Shown: in pieces, positions 17,573 to 25,569 of the stretch
Layout of the letters: every line of letters starts with the position of its first letter
Numbering within the stretch: position 1 is the stretch's first letter
Assembly (NCBI RefSeq): GCF_004348975.1
Contig: NZ_SMFP01000011.1
Span: 62,001 to 126,000 of the forward strand
Reading direction: 5' to 3'
Source of the DNA: Antarcticimicrobium sediminis
Lineage (GTDB): Bacteria; Pseudomonadota; Alphaproteobacteria; Rhodobacterales; Rhodobacteraceae
DNA: 64,000 bases
Translations under genes and position numbers: made by a program
The notes under the pieces: generated by a model
What the model was told of the DNA's origin: nothing
The model's input: only the letters and a program-made list of their open reading frames with translations
The model's database searches: none

Positions 17573-18905
17573 GTGTCATGCCTTCGATCAGCAGCGAGGG
17601 CACCACGCGGGACAGATAGGCGCGCGCATCGTTGGCCGGTATGATCCGCAGCAACATCTCGCGCAGATTGCCGGCAATGGTGCATTCGTTGACCGGATAG
17701 GCGATTTCGCCGTTCTCGATCCAAAGACCCGCTGCGCCGCGCGAATAATCGCCGGTGTTGGGGTTGATGGTCGAGCCGATCAGCGAGGTCACCAGCAGGC
17801 CGGTGCCCATGTCGCGGATCAGGTCGGCGCGGCTGGCCTCGCCGGGGGTGAGCGAGATGTTCCAGTTCGCCGGCGACGGCGGCGAGGAGACCCCGCGCGC
17901 GGCGTTGCCGGTGGGGGCCATCCCCAGTTTGCGCGCACTGGCCAGATCCAACGTCCAGCCGGTGAGTATGCCGTTTTCCACGATGGCGCGGTCCCGCGTC
18001 GGCAAGCCTTCGGCGTCAAACGGGCGCGACCCGCCGATTCGGGGACGGTGCGGATTTTCGATCACCGACAGCTGTTCGGGCAGCACAAGTTTGCCCAGAT
18101 CGTCCTTGAGCCAGGACGAGCCGCGCGCCACGGCCGCGCCATTGGAAGCCCCGAGCAGATGCCCGATCAGGGACGAGGCGATACGTTCGTCGAACAACAC
18201 CGGGAATTGCCCGGTGCTGGGCTTGCGGGCACCAAGGCGCGCCACGGCACGTTCGCCGGCGCGCTGGCCGATGTCCGCCGGGCTGCGCAGATCGGCCTGA
18301 AAGGTGCGGCTGTCGCCGTCATAGTCGCGCTCCATCCCCGTACCGGTGCCGGCAATCGCAACGCAAGAGGTCGACCGCCCGCTGCGCTGGTAGCCGCCAG
18401 AGAACCCGTTGCTGGCGGCGATATGCACCGCGTGGCGGCTGTAGGAGGCCCCGGCAGCCTGAACCTGAGTCACGCCCTCGACGGCCAGCGCGGCGGCTTC
18501 GGCGGCCTGCGCATCGGCCTGCAACTCGGTCGGGGCCGGTTCGGGGGTCGGATCGTCAAGCTCCAGCGCGGCGGCGTCCCAGCCCTGCGCCAACTGGTCT
18601 GGATCGGCCAGCCCGGCATAGGGATCTTCGGGGGTTTCGCGGGCCATGGCGACCGCGCGCTCGGCCATTTCGGTCAGCGTTTCGGGCCGGGTGTCCGAGG
18701 ACGACACATTGGCCTGTCGCCTCCCTATAAGGACGCGCAGGCCGATGTCGGTGCCTTCGGACCGCTCGGCCTTTTCCAGAGTGCCGGCGCGGATGTCGAC
18801 CTCGACCGATCCGCCGCTGAGGGCGATGGCGTCGGCGGTCTCTGCGCCGGCCTTGCGGGCAGCGGTCAGGATGGCGTGGCACAGCTCTTCGAGGGATTGG
18901 GTCAT
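17559..18905 (-). CDS. pmbA: TldE/PmbA-family metalloprotease subunit
   Basis: 448 aa from ATG 18905 (MTQSLEELC); an upstream in-frame start adds six residues. PmbA/TldE partners with TldD in a heterodimeric protease that degrades unfolded peptides and matures some peptide products; TldE itself lacks the zinc site. Family features: GGSVEVDIRAGTLEKAERSEGTD split across residues 38-60, ASNGFSGGYQRS, IENPHRPRIGGSRPFDAEG and GTGLLVTSLIGSTINPNTGDYSRGA split over the C-terminal third. tldD is not in the window. Confidence 0.93.
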   Translation of the reverse strand: MTQSLEELCHAILTAARKAGAETADAIALSGGSVEVDIRAGTLEKAERSEGTDIGLRVLIGRRQANVSSSDTRPETLTEMAERAVAMARETPEDPYAGLADPDQLAQGWDAAALELDDPTPEPAPTELQADAQAAEAAALAVEGVTQVQAAGASYSRHAVHIAASNGFSGGYQRSGRSTSCVAIAGTGTGMERDYDGDSRTFQADLRSPADIGQRAGERAVARLGARKPSTGQFPVLFDERIASSLIGHLLGASNGAAVARGSSWLKDDLGKLVLPEQLSVIENPHRPRIGGSRPFDAEGLPTRDRAIVENGILTGWTLDLASARKLGMAPTGNAARGVSSPPSPANWNISLTPGEASRADLIRDMGTGLLVTSLIGSTINPNTGDYSRGAAGLWIENGEIAYPVNECTIAGNLREMLLRIIPANDARAYLSRVVPSLLIEGMTLAGS

Positions 18906-18980
18906 GGGCGCCCTTGCTTGCAATTCTCAGGCCATGAGGTAGCCCCGGATGGCCCGCGCTGCAAGGGAGCGAACGGAAAA

Positions 18981-19025
18981 CGGGGCCGGTATGACCCGGC
19001 CCCGCACCACGTCCCGCAGCGGGAC
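18981..19025 (-). terminator. Two tandem hairpins after the DUF2125 gene
   Basis: On the minus strand, read after the stop at 19030: GTCCCGC/GCGGGAC (19011-19025) and then CGGGGCCGG/CCGGCCCCG (18981-18989 with 18996-19004) followed by TTTTCC. The second is a probable Rho-independent terminator. Confidence 0.7.
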
Positions 19026-19029
19026 AGGG

Positions 19030-20553
19030 TTATTTCAGGCGCTGTCCGTTGGCGAGGATATGGCCCTGATCGTTGATCTCGATCGTCGAGTTCAGCGTAT
19101 CGGGTGCTCCGCCCGGCACCGCCATCATGCCCATCATCATGCGCGCGCCGGTGGCGTCGCCGTCCGACATCACCCCCATCTGGATCAGCTTGTCGATCAG
19201 CCCGTTGGCGCCGACCAGCTTCAGCTTGGCAGTGCCCGCCGGTGCGGGGATGCCGTCAAAGCTTTCCATGTCGGTGTTGTCAAAGGTGAAATCACCCGTG
19301 CCGGTCAATTCTGCACCGGCGGCCAAGACCCGCAGAGCGTTGATCGTCAGCGCGTGCAGCTCACCCGGAGGGGTGTCGCTGCTCTCGATGGTTTCGGCGA
19401 TCGCGGGATCCAGCAGATCGGCCAGCAGCTTCAGCTTGCCGCTCAGATCGACGATGATCGTCGCCGGATCACGCGGCAGGATCGCGCCCGGATCGAAGAT
19501 TCCCCAAAGCTGTTCCGGCATGGTGAAATCGGCGATGGTCAGACCAAAGGCAAAGGGTTGCTGCGCGTCCGACTTGGCAATCGGCATGTTGAGCGCAAAG
19601 GCCATCTTTTGCATTGCGATGGCGATTGGAAAGGGCAGTTCGGCCGTTTCCATCGTGATATCGCTCTGGTTCTGCGACACCTCATAGGCCAGATGCGCGG
19701 CATCCATCGCCACCGACAGCACGCCCCCCTGCGAGGCGGTGCGCATGGCGAACTGTTCGCCGTCGCCGGTGCCCGACATGTTGCCGGTGCCCGACGCATA
19801 GGTGAACCGACCGTCAAAGCCGAACCCGGAGTCCAGCATCCGGGGCAGATCAGAGGCGTCCATCTCCAGCGGCACACTGCCCGAGCCGGCGAAGCCGAGC
19901 TTTTGCAGGTCGCCCCGGAAGGTGGCGGCATCTTCGGACTCGGGATCGTCAAAGGCGAGGTCATAGGTCAGCGAGGTCGCGGTCATGCTCTGCTCATAGC
20001 TGCGCATGTCGCTCAGCCGCATGTGGGTGCTGCTGATCACGTTGTTCAGCGCCATGGTCATGCGCAGAGCCTCGGGCGGCATGGAGTCGCCGTCGACCGT
20101 GAGAGAGTCCATGCGCACACCGATGTTGGCCGATGTGTAGGCATAGGTCATGTCGTCGGGCGCGCCCGAGACCACCATCGCGGCCCCGGATTGGGTCAGC
20201 CCGATGACCGCGGTGACGTCTTCCTCGCCATCGGTGACATCAAATGTGATCGGCATCTGTGGCGGCATGACGACATTGACGGTGCCATCGCCATTCTCGG
20301 CGAATTGCAGCTGGTCCAGCAGGATCGAGACAGTGCCCTGGTCCTCGGGCAGTTGCAGCGCCATGCTGAGGTCGCTGACGGTCAGCGTGCCGCCGGTCAT
20401 GCTTTCGCTGGCCGTGATCTGATAGCCAGCCGCAGACAGGTAGCCTTGCCAATCGGTCCAGACGTCCTGCGCAGCCACATCGGCGAGCGCACCATGGGCC
20501 GTGCACGACAGGACCAGCGCCATCGCTGAGCCGCGCGTAAGATAAGACATCAT
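19030..20553 (-). CDS. DUF2125 family periplasmic protein
   Basis: 507 aa with a signal peptide (MMSYLTRGSAMALVLSCTAHGALA) and a long beta-rich, acidic mature part with many Asp, Thr, Gly and Ser (for example GFGFDGRFTYASGTGNMSGTG). This matches DUF2125 proteins found in alphaproteobacteria, which have no known function. No transmembrane helix after the signal. It is monocistronic by context: its own terminator downstream and a divergent SDR gene upstream, separated by 126 nt. Confidence 0.82.
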   Translation of the reverse strand: MMSYLTRGSAMALVLSCTAHGALADVAAQDVWTDWQGYLSAAGYQITASESMTGGTLTVSDLSMALQLPEDQGTVSILLDQLQFAENGDGTVNVVMPPQMPITFDVTDGEEDVTAVIGLTQSGAAMVVSGAPDDMTYAYTSANIGVRMDSLTVDGDSMPPEALRMTMALNNVISSTHMRLSDMRSYEQSMTATSLTYDLAFDDPESEDAATFRGDLQKLGFAGSGSVPLEMDASDLPRMLDSGFGFDGRFTYASGTGNMSGTGDGEQFAMRTASQGGVLSVAMDAAHLAYEVSQNQSDITMETAELPFPIAIAMQKMAFALNMPIAKSDAQQPFAFGLTIADFTMPEQLWGIFDPGAILPRDPATIIVDLSGKLKLLADLLDPAIAETIESSDTPPGELHALTINALRVLAAGAELTGTGDFTFDNTDMESFDGIPAPAGTAKLKLVGANGLIDKLIQMGVMSDGDATGARMMMGMMAVPGGAPDTLNSTIEINDQGHILANGQRLK

Positions 20554-20679
20554 GCAAATATCCTCCTGGAAAATTCTGGCGTATGGTCTGTGTTGCGCGC
20601 GGGGGCGTCAAGGGGGAAGGACTGGACCGGCACGTCATCGCACAGTACCACTTGCGGCAGGATTTTTGGGAGACCATGC

Positions 20680-21429
20680 ATGGACATGACGGGAAAGACG
20701 GTTCTGATCACCGGCGCCAGCCGGGGCATCGGGGCCGAGGCGGGCCGGGTTTTCGCAGCCGCTGGCGCCAATGTGATTTTGCTGGCGCGCAGCGCCGATG
20801 CTGTCGCGGCGCTGGCCGATGAGATCGGCCCGAACGCGGTGGCGCTGGGCGCGGATGTCAGTCGCTATGGCGATATGGAGACGGCGGTGCAGACTGCGCT
20901 CGACCGGTTTGGCGGACTTGACGTTCTGATCGGAAATGCCGGTGTGATCGATCCGATCACCCGCCTGTCCGAGGCCGACCCCGAGGACTGGGGGCAGGCG
21001 ATCGACATCAATCTCAAGGGCATCTTTTACGGGATGCGCGCGGCGGTTCCGGCGATGCAGAAAACCGGTGGCGGAACCGTGCTGACGATCAGTTCGGGCG
21101 CCGCGCATAATCCGCTGGAGGGGTGGAGCGCCTATTGCAGTTCCAAGGCGGGCGCGGCGATGCTGACCGCCTGTCTCGACACCGAAGAACGCGGCAACGG
21201 TATCCGGGCGCTGGGCCTGAGCCCCGGCACCGTGGCAACCCAGATGCAGCGCGAGATCAAGGCCAGTGGCGTCAACCCGGTCAGCCAGCTTGAGTGGTCT
21301 GACCATGTCCCGGCGGACTGGCCGGCGCGCACGCTGTTGTGGATGTGCTCGGCCGATGCGGACGATTTTGTCGGCACCGAGATTTCCCTGCGGGATGAGG
21401 CGATTCGTCGTCGGGTGGGTCTGGTATGA
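20680..21429 (+). CDS. Short-chain dehydrogenase/reductase
   Basis: 249 aa from ATG 20680 (MDMTGKTVLI), with GGGAG upstream; the longer frame has no supporting start. Classical SDR: cofactor motif TGASRGIG (11-18), NAG (86-88), catalytic N111, S138/S139, Y152 and K156 (YCSSK). It reduces or oxidises a hydroxy or keto substrate with NAD(P). Its stop overlaps the start of the crotonase gene (ATGA), so the pair probably acts on the same acyl chain. Confidence 0.93.
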   Translation: MDMTGKTVLITGASRGIGAEAGRVFAAAGANVILLARSADAVAALADEIGPNAVALGADVSRYGDMETAVQTALDRFGGLDVLIGNAGVIDPITRLSEADPEDWGQAIDINLKGIFYGMRAAVPAMQKTGGGTVLTISSGAAHNPLEGWSAYCSSKAGAAMLTACLDTEERGNGIRALGLSPGTVATQMQREIKASGVNPVSQLEWSDHVPADWPARTLLWMCSADADDFVGTEISLRDEAIRRRVGLV

Positions 21430-22037
21430 TCCGTCTGGAGCAGGACGACGGGCTGTGGATCGTCACCATCGACCGCCCGGAAAAGGCGAATTCGCTGACC
21501 CCCGAGATGCTGGAAGAACTGGCCCGCATCGCCGAGGATGCCGGCGATGCGCGCGCCTTGATCCTGACCGGGGTGGGCAAGGTGTTCAGCGCCGGGGCCG
21601 ATCTGGAAGCGGCCCGCGCCGGGCTTGCCACCTCGCCGCTGTGGGAACGGCTTTCGGGGGCCATTGCGCGGCTGCCGGGGATGACCGTGGCTGCGCTGAA
21701 CGGCACCTTGGCGGGCGGCGCCATGGGCATGGCGCTGGCCTGTGATCTGCGGATCGCGGTGCCCACCGCCAAGGTCTTTTACCCGGTGATGAAGCTGGGC
21801 TTTTTGCCGCAGCCCTCTGACCCCGGGCGGATGATCGCGCTGATCGGCCCGTCCCGGACCAAGCTGATCTTGATGGGCGGGCAGAAGATCACCGCGCAGG
21901 AGGCTTTTGCGTTTGGTCTGATCGACCGGATCGTGGAGCCCGAGGACCTGATGCCGACAGCGCGCGCGCTGGTTGCAGATACCTGTGCCGCCGATCCGCA
22001 GGTCGCCCGCGCCATCGCGGCGCTTTGTGCCTCCTGA
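21426..22037 (+). CDS. Crotonase-family protein (enoyl-CoA hydratase/isomerase fold) without the hydratase glutamates
   Basis: A 203-aa crotonase fold, shorter than the usual ~260 aa because the C-terminal helical region is cut down. Oxyanion-hole segments are present (KVFSAGADL; ALNGTLAGG). Aligned by eye to rat enoyl-CoA hydratase, the two catalytic glutamates are replaced: GGGCE reads GGAMG (G101) and PE reads PV (V121). Ordinary hydration is therefore unlikely; isomerase, hydrolase or another crotonase reaction is possible. It is translationally coupled to the SDR upstream. Confidence 0.85.
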   Translation: MIRLEQDDGLWIVTIDRPEKANSLTPEMLEELARIAEDAGDARALILTGVGKVFSAGADLEAARAGLATSPLWERLSGAIARLPGMTVAALNGTLAGGAMGMALACDLRIAVPTAKVFYPVMKLGFLPQPSDPGRMIALIGPSRTKLILMGGQKITAQEAFAFGLIDRIVEPEDLMPTARALVADTCAADPQVARAIAALCAS

Positions 22038-22074
22038 CCGGGGTGCCTGTGCTGGCGGCGGGAGCCTCCGGCGG

Positions 22075-22096
22075 GAGTATTTGGGTCAAGAAGAAG
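22075..22096 (+). repeat. Dispersed intergenic repeat, copy 2
   Basis: GAGTATTTGGGTCAAGAAG plus AAG, preceded by GCCTCCGGCGG, 38 nt after the crotonase stop. It matches the minus-strand copy at 14093-14114 at 19 of 22 positions. Both copies read in the sense direction downstream of a gene. Confidence 0.65.
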
Positions 22097-22166
22097 CCGG
22101 GATGATGCGCCCGGGCGATGAACGGGATCGGGTATCGGGCACGGTGCTTCAGGTTGGATCGGGAAC

Positions 22167-23399
22167 ATGAGCGAACGCAGCGCAGAGCCCCCCCCCCGCG
22201 CTGTGGTGGTGGGCGGAGGCCCGGCCGGGCTGATGGCGGCCGAGATGCTGGCGCGTGCCGGGATTTCTGTGCTGGTGGTCGAGGCCAAGCCGTCACTGGG
22301 GCGCAAGCTGTTGATGGCGGGGAAATCCGGGCTGAACCTGACCAAGGACGAGCCGCTTGACGATTTTCTGCGCGCTTATGGCGCGGCGGCAGACTGGCTG
22401 CGCCCGATGCTGGAGGCGTTCGGGCCGGATGAGGTGCAGGGCTGGGCCGCAGATCTGGGGCAGGCGGTGTTCACCGGCTCGACCGGGCGGGTGTTTCCGC
22501 AGGCGATGAAAGCCTCGCCGCTGTTGCGCGCTTGGTTGGCCCGGCTGGAGGGGCTGGGGGTGCGGTGGCGCACCCGCTGGCGCTGGACCGGCTGGGAGGG
22601 TGAGGCGTTGCGATTTGCCACGCCAGAAGGGCTGGTGCGGATCACGCCGGAGCTGACGGTGCTGGCGCTGGGCGGGGCGAGCTGGGCGCGGCTTGGCTCG
22701 GACGGGGCCTGGGCGGGGTCGCTGGCGGAGCGTGGTGTTGAGCTTGCCCCCTTTGCGCCGGCCAATGCGGGGCTTTGCGTGGCGTGGTCGGGTCCGATGC
22801 GGGCGCGGTTCGGGCAGCCGGTCAAAGGGGTGCGGTTCAGTGCCGGGCGGCTTACCTCGCGCGGCGAGGCGGTGATTTCAGAACGCGGGCTTGAGGGCGG
22901 TGGGATCTATCCGCTGACCCCGGCACTGCGCGCGGGGGCGCCGCTTTGGCTCGATCTGTTGCCTGATCTGACGCTTGAGGAGGTCAGCGCGCGGTTGCCC
23001 CGGTCGCGCGGCAAGGCAAGCCTGTCAAACCACCTGCGCAAGGCTTTGAGGCTTGATCCCGCGCGGCTGGCGCTGTTGCAGGAGTTCGGCCGCCCGTTGC
23101 CTGCCGACCCGGCGGATCTGGCGCGGCTGATCAAGGCGTTGCCGATACGTCATGACGGCCTGCGCCCGATGGACGAGGCGATTTCGACGGCCGGAGGGGT
23201 GACCCGAGCCGCGCTGGACGATGTGCTGATGCTGCGCGCCTGTCCCGGGACCTATTGCGTCGGCGAGATGTTGGACTGGGAGGCGCCGACAGGGGGCTAT
23301 CTGTTGACCGCATGTCTGGCCACCGGGCGCTGGGCGGGCCGCGCGGCGGCGGCCCGGCTGTTGTCAGGTCAGGAGATCAACGCCAGCGTGCGGCCATAG
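22167..23399 (+). CDS. NAD(P)/FAD-dependent oxidoreductase, HI0933/BaiN family flavoprotein
   Basis: A 410-aa flavoprotein with an N-terminal FAD motif VVVGGGPAGLMAAEMLARAG (13-32) and the family hallmarks GRKLLMAGKSGLNLTK and GGVTRAALD, plus a C-terminal FAD-binding part (GTYCVGEMLDWEAPTGGYLL). Members resemble BaiN, which reduces bile-acid enones, but most have no known substrate. The gene overlaps the 3' end of the convergent GST gene by 31 nt. A run of eight C near the start (22190) may be slippage-prone but the frame is intact. Confidence 0.9.
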   Translation: MSERSAEPPPRAVVVGGGPAGLMAAEMLARAGISVLVVEAKPSLGRKLLMAGKSGLNLTKDEPLDDFLRAYGAAADWLRPMLEAFGPDEVQGWAADLGQAVFTGSTGRVFPQAMKASPLLRAWLARLEGLGVRWRTRWRWTGWEGEALRFATPEGLVRITPELTVLALGGASWARLGSDGAWAGSLAERGVELAPFAPANAGLCVAWSGPMRARFGQPVKGVRFSAGRLTSRGEAVISERGLEGGGIYPLTPALRAGAPLWLDLLPDLTLEEVSARLPRSRGKASLSNHLRKALRLDPARLALLQEFGRPLPADPADLARLIKALPIRHDGLRPMDEAISTAGGVTRAALDDVLMLRACPGTYCVGEMLDWEAPTGGYLLTACLATGRWAGRAAAARLLSGQEINASVRP

Positions 23400-23959
23400 G
23401 CGTCGCGCTTGCGCAGATCCTTGAAATAGGCCGTCATCACGTCGTTTTCGACCGGGAAGCCCGCGCTTTTTGCCCAGCCAAGGCAATGGACGCAAAGGAT
23501 GTCGGCGAGCGTCATTTTATCGCCTTGCAGGAACGGCCCGACAAAGCGTTTGCCCAGACGATCCAGATTGCGTTGAAATTCCCACTTCAGGCTGTCGTCC
23601 ACCGCCGGGATGCGCCGGTCTTCGGGAAGAACGCTGCGGTGGCGGGCCGCGGTCCACAGGACGGCGTCGAATTCATCCAGAATGGTGTGGGTCAGCGCAT
23701 CTTGAAGGGCGCGGTCCACGGTCCCAGCCGGATAGGTCAGCGCGCCGTGCTTGTCGGCCAGATAGGTGATGATCGCGACCGAATCCGTCAGCACGGCATC
23801 GCCATCGACCAGAATCGGGATCTTGCCCGAAAGGTTCAGTGCCAGAGCCTCGGCGCTGTGCGGTTTGACGTCGTGCATCTCATAAGGCTGACCGATTTCT
23901 TCCAGCATCCACAAGACGCGGAAGGCGCGGCTTTGGACGGCACCGTAGACTTTGTACAT
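23369..23959 (-). CDS. Glutathione S-transferase family protein
   Basis: 196 aa from ATG 23959 (MYKVYGAVQSRAFRVLWMLE); the longer frame runs through upstream non-coding sequence. N-terminal thioredoxin-like domain with the Ser/Arg glutathione-site region (QSRAFRVLWML) and KIPILVDGDAVLTDSVAII, then an all-helical C-terminal domain (MTLADILCVHCLGWA). It conjugates or reduces with glutathione; the substrate is unknown. It overlaps the convergent flavoprotein gene by 31 nt at the 3' end. Confidence 0.92.
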   Translation of the reverse strand: MYKVYGAVQSRAFRVLWMLEEIGQPYEMHDVKPHSAEALALNLSGKIPILVDGDAVLTDSVAIITYLADKHGALTYPAGTVDRALQDALTHTILDEFDAVLWTAARHRSVLPEDRRIPAVDDSLKWEFQRNLDRLGKRFVGPFLQGDKMTLADILCVHCLGWAKSAGFPVENDVMTAYFKDLRKRDAYGRTLALIS

Positions 23960-24058
23960 ACGTGTTTCCTTTTGTTTTCCAGCGCAACCTTGATCGGGAA
24001 CCGCTCGCGCTGCAAGGGGGCAGGCGGCGCCGGTCGGCACCGGGGAAAGGTGCCCCGA

Positions 24059-25087
24059 TCAGCGCGCCCGGCTGAGCATCGCCAAGCGAATCAGCGCGCG
24101 TTCCATCACCGCCATGGCGGGGGCGGTCTGCCCGGCCGAGCGCAGGTGCAGATCGGTGTCGGTCAGCAGGCTCAGCGCGGCCTCGAGATTGATCGCGCCC
24201 CAGCTTTGCGCTTGCCGCACGATCTGGTCGCGCCGTTTGCCATAGACCGGGGGGCGCAGCCTGCCGACGCCAGCTGCAGCGCCGCCACGATCCGAGGCGG
24301 CGGTGTAAAGCGTGCGGAAATGGCGTGTTGTCCCGATGCACAGCGAGACGGCGTTGGTTCCCTGAGCCTGCAACCGGCTGAGCAGCGGGCCGATCTCTCC
24401 GGCGCGCCCCTCGGCCACCACATTGATCACATCGTCAAGCGCCGCCTCGGTCGAGCGCGGTGCGCAGGCGTCGATATCCTCAAGCGAAACGGGGAGATCG
24501 TCGCCGAATTTGTACAGAGCCAGCTTTTCGATGGTCTGGGCGAAATCGCCAGGCCCAAGGGTGTTGGCCAGATCGGTCAGGGCCGCCATCGAATCGCGCG
24601 GCACATCGCGGATGCCCTTGTCGGCCAGCGTCCGCTCGATCTCGTCGCGCGAGGGGGGATCGTCATAGAGACCGACGGCGAAGGTTCTGGCGTGCCCCTC
24701 GAACGCCTTGCGCAGTTTCGAGGTCGCCTTGAGCGCACCGGCGGTCACCACGATCTGGGCATCGCCCGGCGCCCAATCTTTTAACGCGGCCTGGATCGCC
24801 GGGGCGGTACCGTCGCCGGCCTCTTCAACAAAGACGGCGCGGGCCCCGGGAAAGAACCCCACCGCCTTGACCGCGTCGAGCAGTTGCGCGGGATCCTTGC
24901 GCAGGTCGCCGCCGGACAGGCGGGTGAGGCGCATCTCTTCCTCGGCGGTTTCGCCCAGCAGCGTCTTGAGCAGCTGTTGCCGTTTGATCGCAACCCGCAT
25001 CGCGTCGGCGCCATAGATCAGGATGCCGGTCTTGTCCGGGTCGGGCCGGGCGAAATAGCGGTCCGCCTCGCGCGCCGAAAGTTTCAT
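24059..25087 (-). CDS. holA: DNA polymerase III subunit delta
   Basis: A 342-aa clamp-loader delta subunit that opens the beta clamp. It starts [28 protein letters not shown] and shows the delta-family order: an N-terminal AAA+-like domain without a functional P-loop (FPGARAVFVEEAGDG, then DAQIVVTAGAL) and a C-terminal helical collar (SLCIGTTRHFRTLY). Its start overlaps the lptE stop (25084-25087), giving the conserved alphaproteobacterial order leuS-lptE-holA. Confidence 0.95.
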   Translation of the reverse strand: MKLSAREADRYFARPDPDKTGILIYGADAMRVAIKRQQLLKTLLGETAEEEMRLTRLSGGDLRKDPAQLLDAVKAVGFFPGARAVFVEEAGDGTAPAIQAALKDWAPGDAQIVVTAGALKATSKLRKAFEGHARTFAVGLYDDPPSRDEIERTLADKGIRDVPRDSMAALTDLANTLGPGDFAQTIEKLALYKFGDDLPVSLEDIDACAPRSTEAALDDVINVVAEGRAGEIGPLLSRLQAQGTNAVSLCIGTTRHFRTLYTAASDRGGAAAGVGRLRPPVYGKRRDQIVRQAQSWGAINLEAALSLLTDTDLHLRSAGQTAPAMAVMERALIRLAMLSRAR

Positions 25088-25569
25088 TCCGGCAGGTCCG
25101 CCGTGGCATAGATCCGGGTCACGATCTGATCGGCGAGGATGACCATCAGCCGTTCGCTTGCATCGCTTTCGCCGGCGAGCGATTCGACGGTGGTGCCGGT
25201 GCCGGAATAGCCGGTGAAGTTCTTGACTTGACCCGAGGCGACGATGGTCCCGGTTTCAAGCGCGGTCAGGGTATAGTCGGCCTGACCCACAAGGCTGTAC
25301 CGTGTGGTCTCGTTGGTGGCGGTTATCGCCTGTTCCTCGGTCGTGGTGCTGAGCTTGTAGCTGAGCTGATAGGCGGGCAGCGTCGCGCGGCCCAGCCTGT
25401 CTTCGAGGGTGCGCACCAGAACATATTCATCGGGCGACTCGGGGCTTTGAACCTCAACCCGCGCGCGCAGGGCGCTGCCGGTGCCGCCGGGCGCATAGAT
25501 CGGCGTAAAGCCGCAGGCGGCGAGCGCCAGCGGCAGGATTAGAAGGCTTCTGCGGTCAAACGACGACAT
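25084..25569 (-). CDS. lptE: LPS-assembly lipoprotein LptE
   Basis: 161 aa with a lipoprotein signal ending LALAACG (lipidated C19), followed by [11 protein letters not shown], the usual LptE opening in alphaproteobacteria. LptE plugs and helps assemble LptD, which inserts LPS in the outer leaflet. The gene overlaps leuS by 14 nt upstream and holA by 4 nt downstream, so the three are cotranscribed. Confidence 0.93.
   Translation of the reverse strand: MSSFDRRSLLILPLALAACGFTPIYAPGGTGSALRARVEVQSPESPDEYVLVRTLEDRLGRATLPAYQLSYKLSTTTEEQAITATNETTRYSLVGQADYTLTALETGTIVASGQVKNFTGYSGTGTTVESLAGESDASERLMVILADQIVTRIYATADLPE

Noticed and set aside
22190-22198. Run of C near the start of the HI0933-type flavoprotein gene as a frameshift or phase-variable site
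   Set aside because: The frame is intact and the following FAD motif is in frame; one homopolymer is not enough to claim phase variation.
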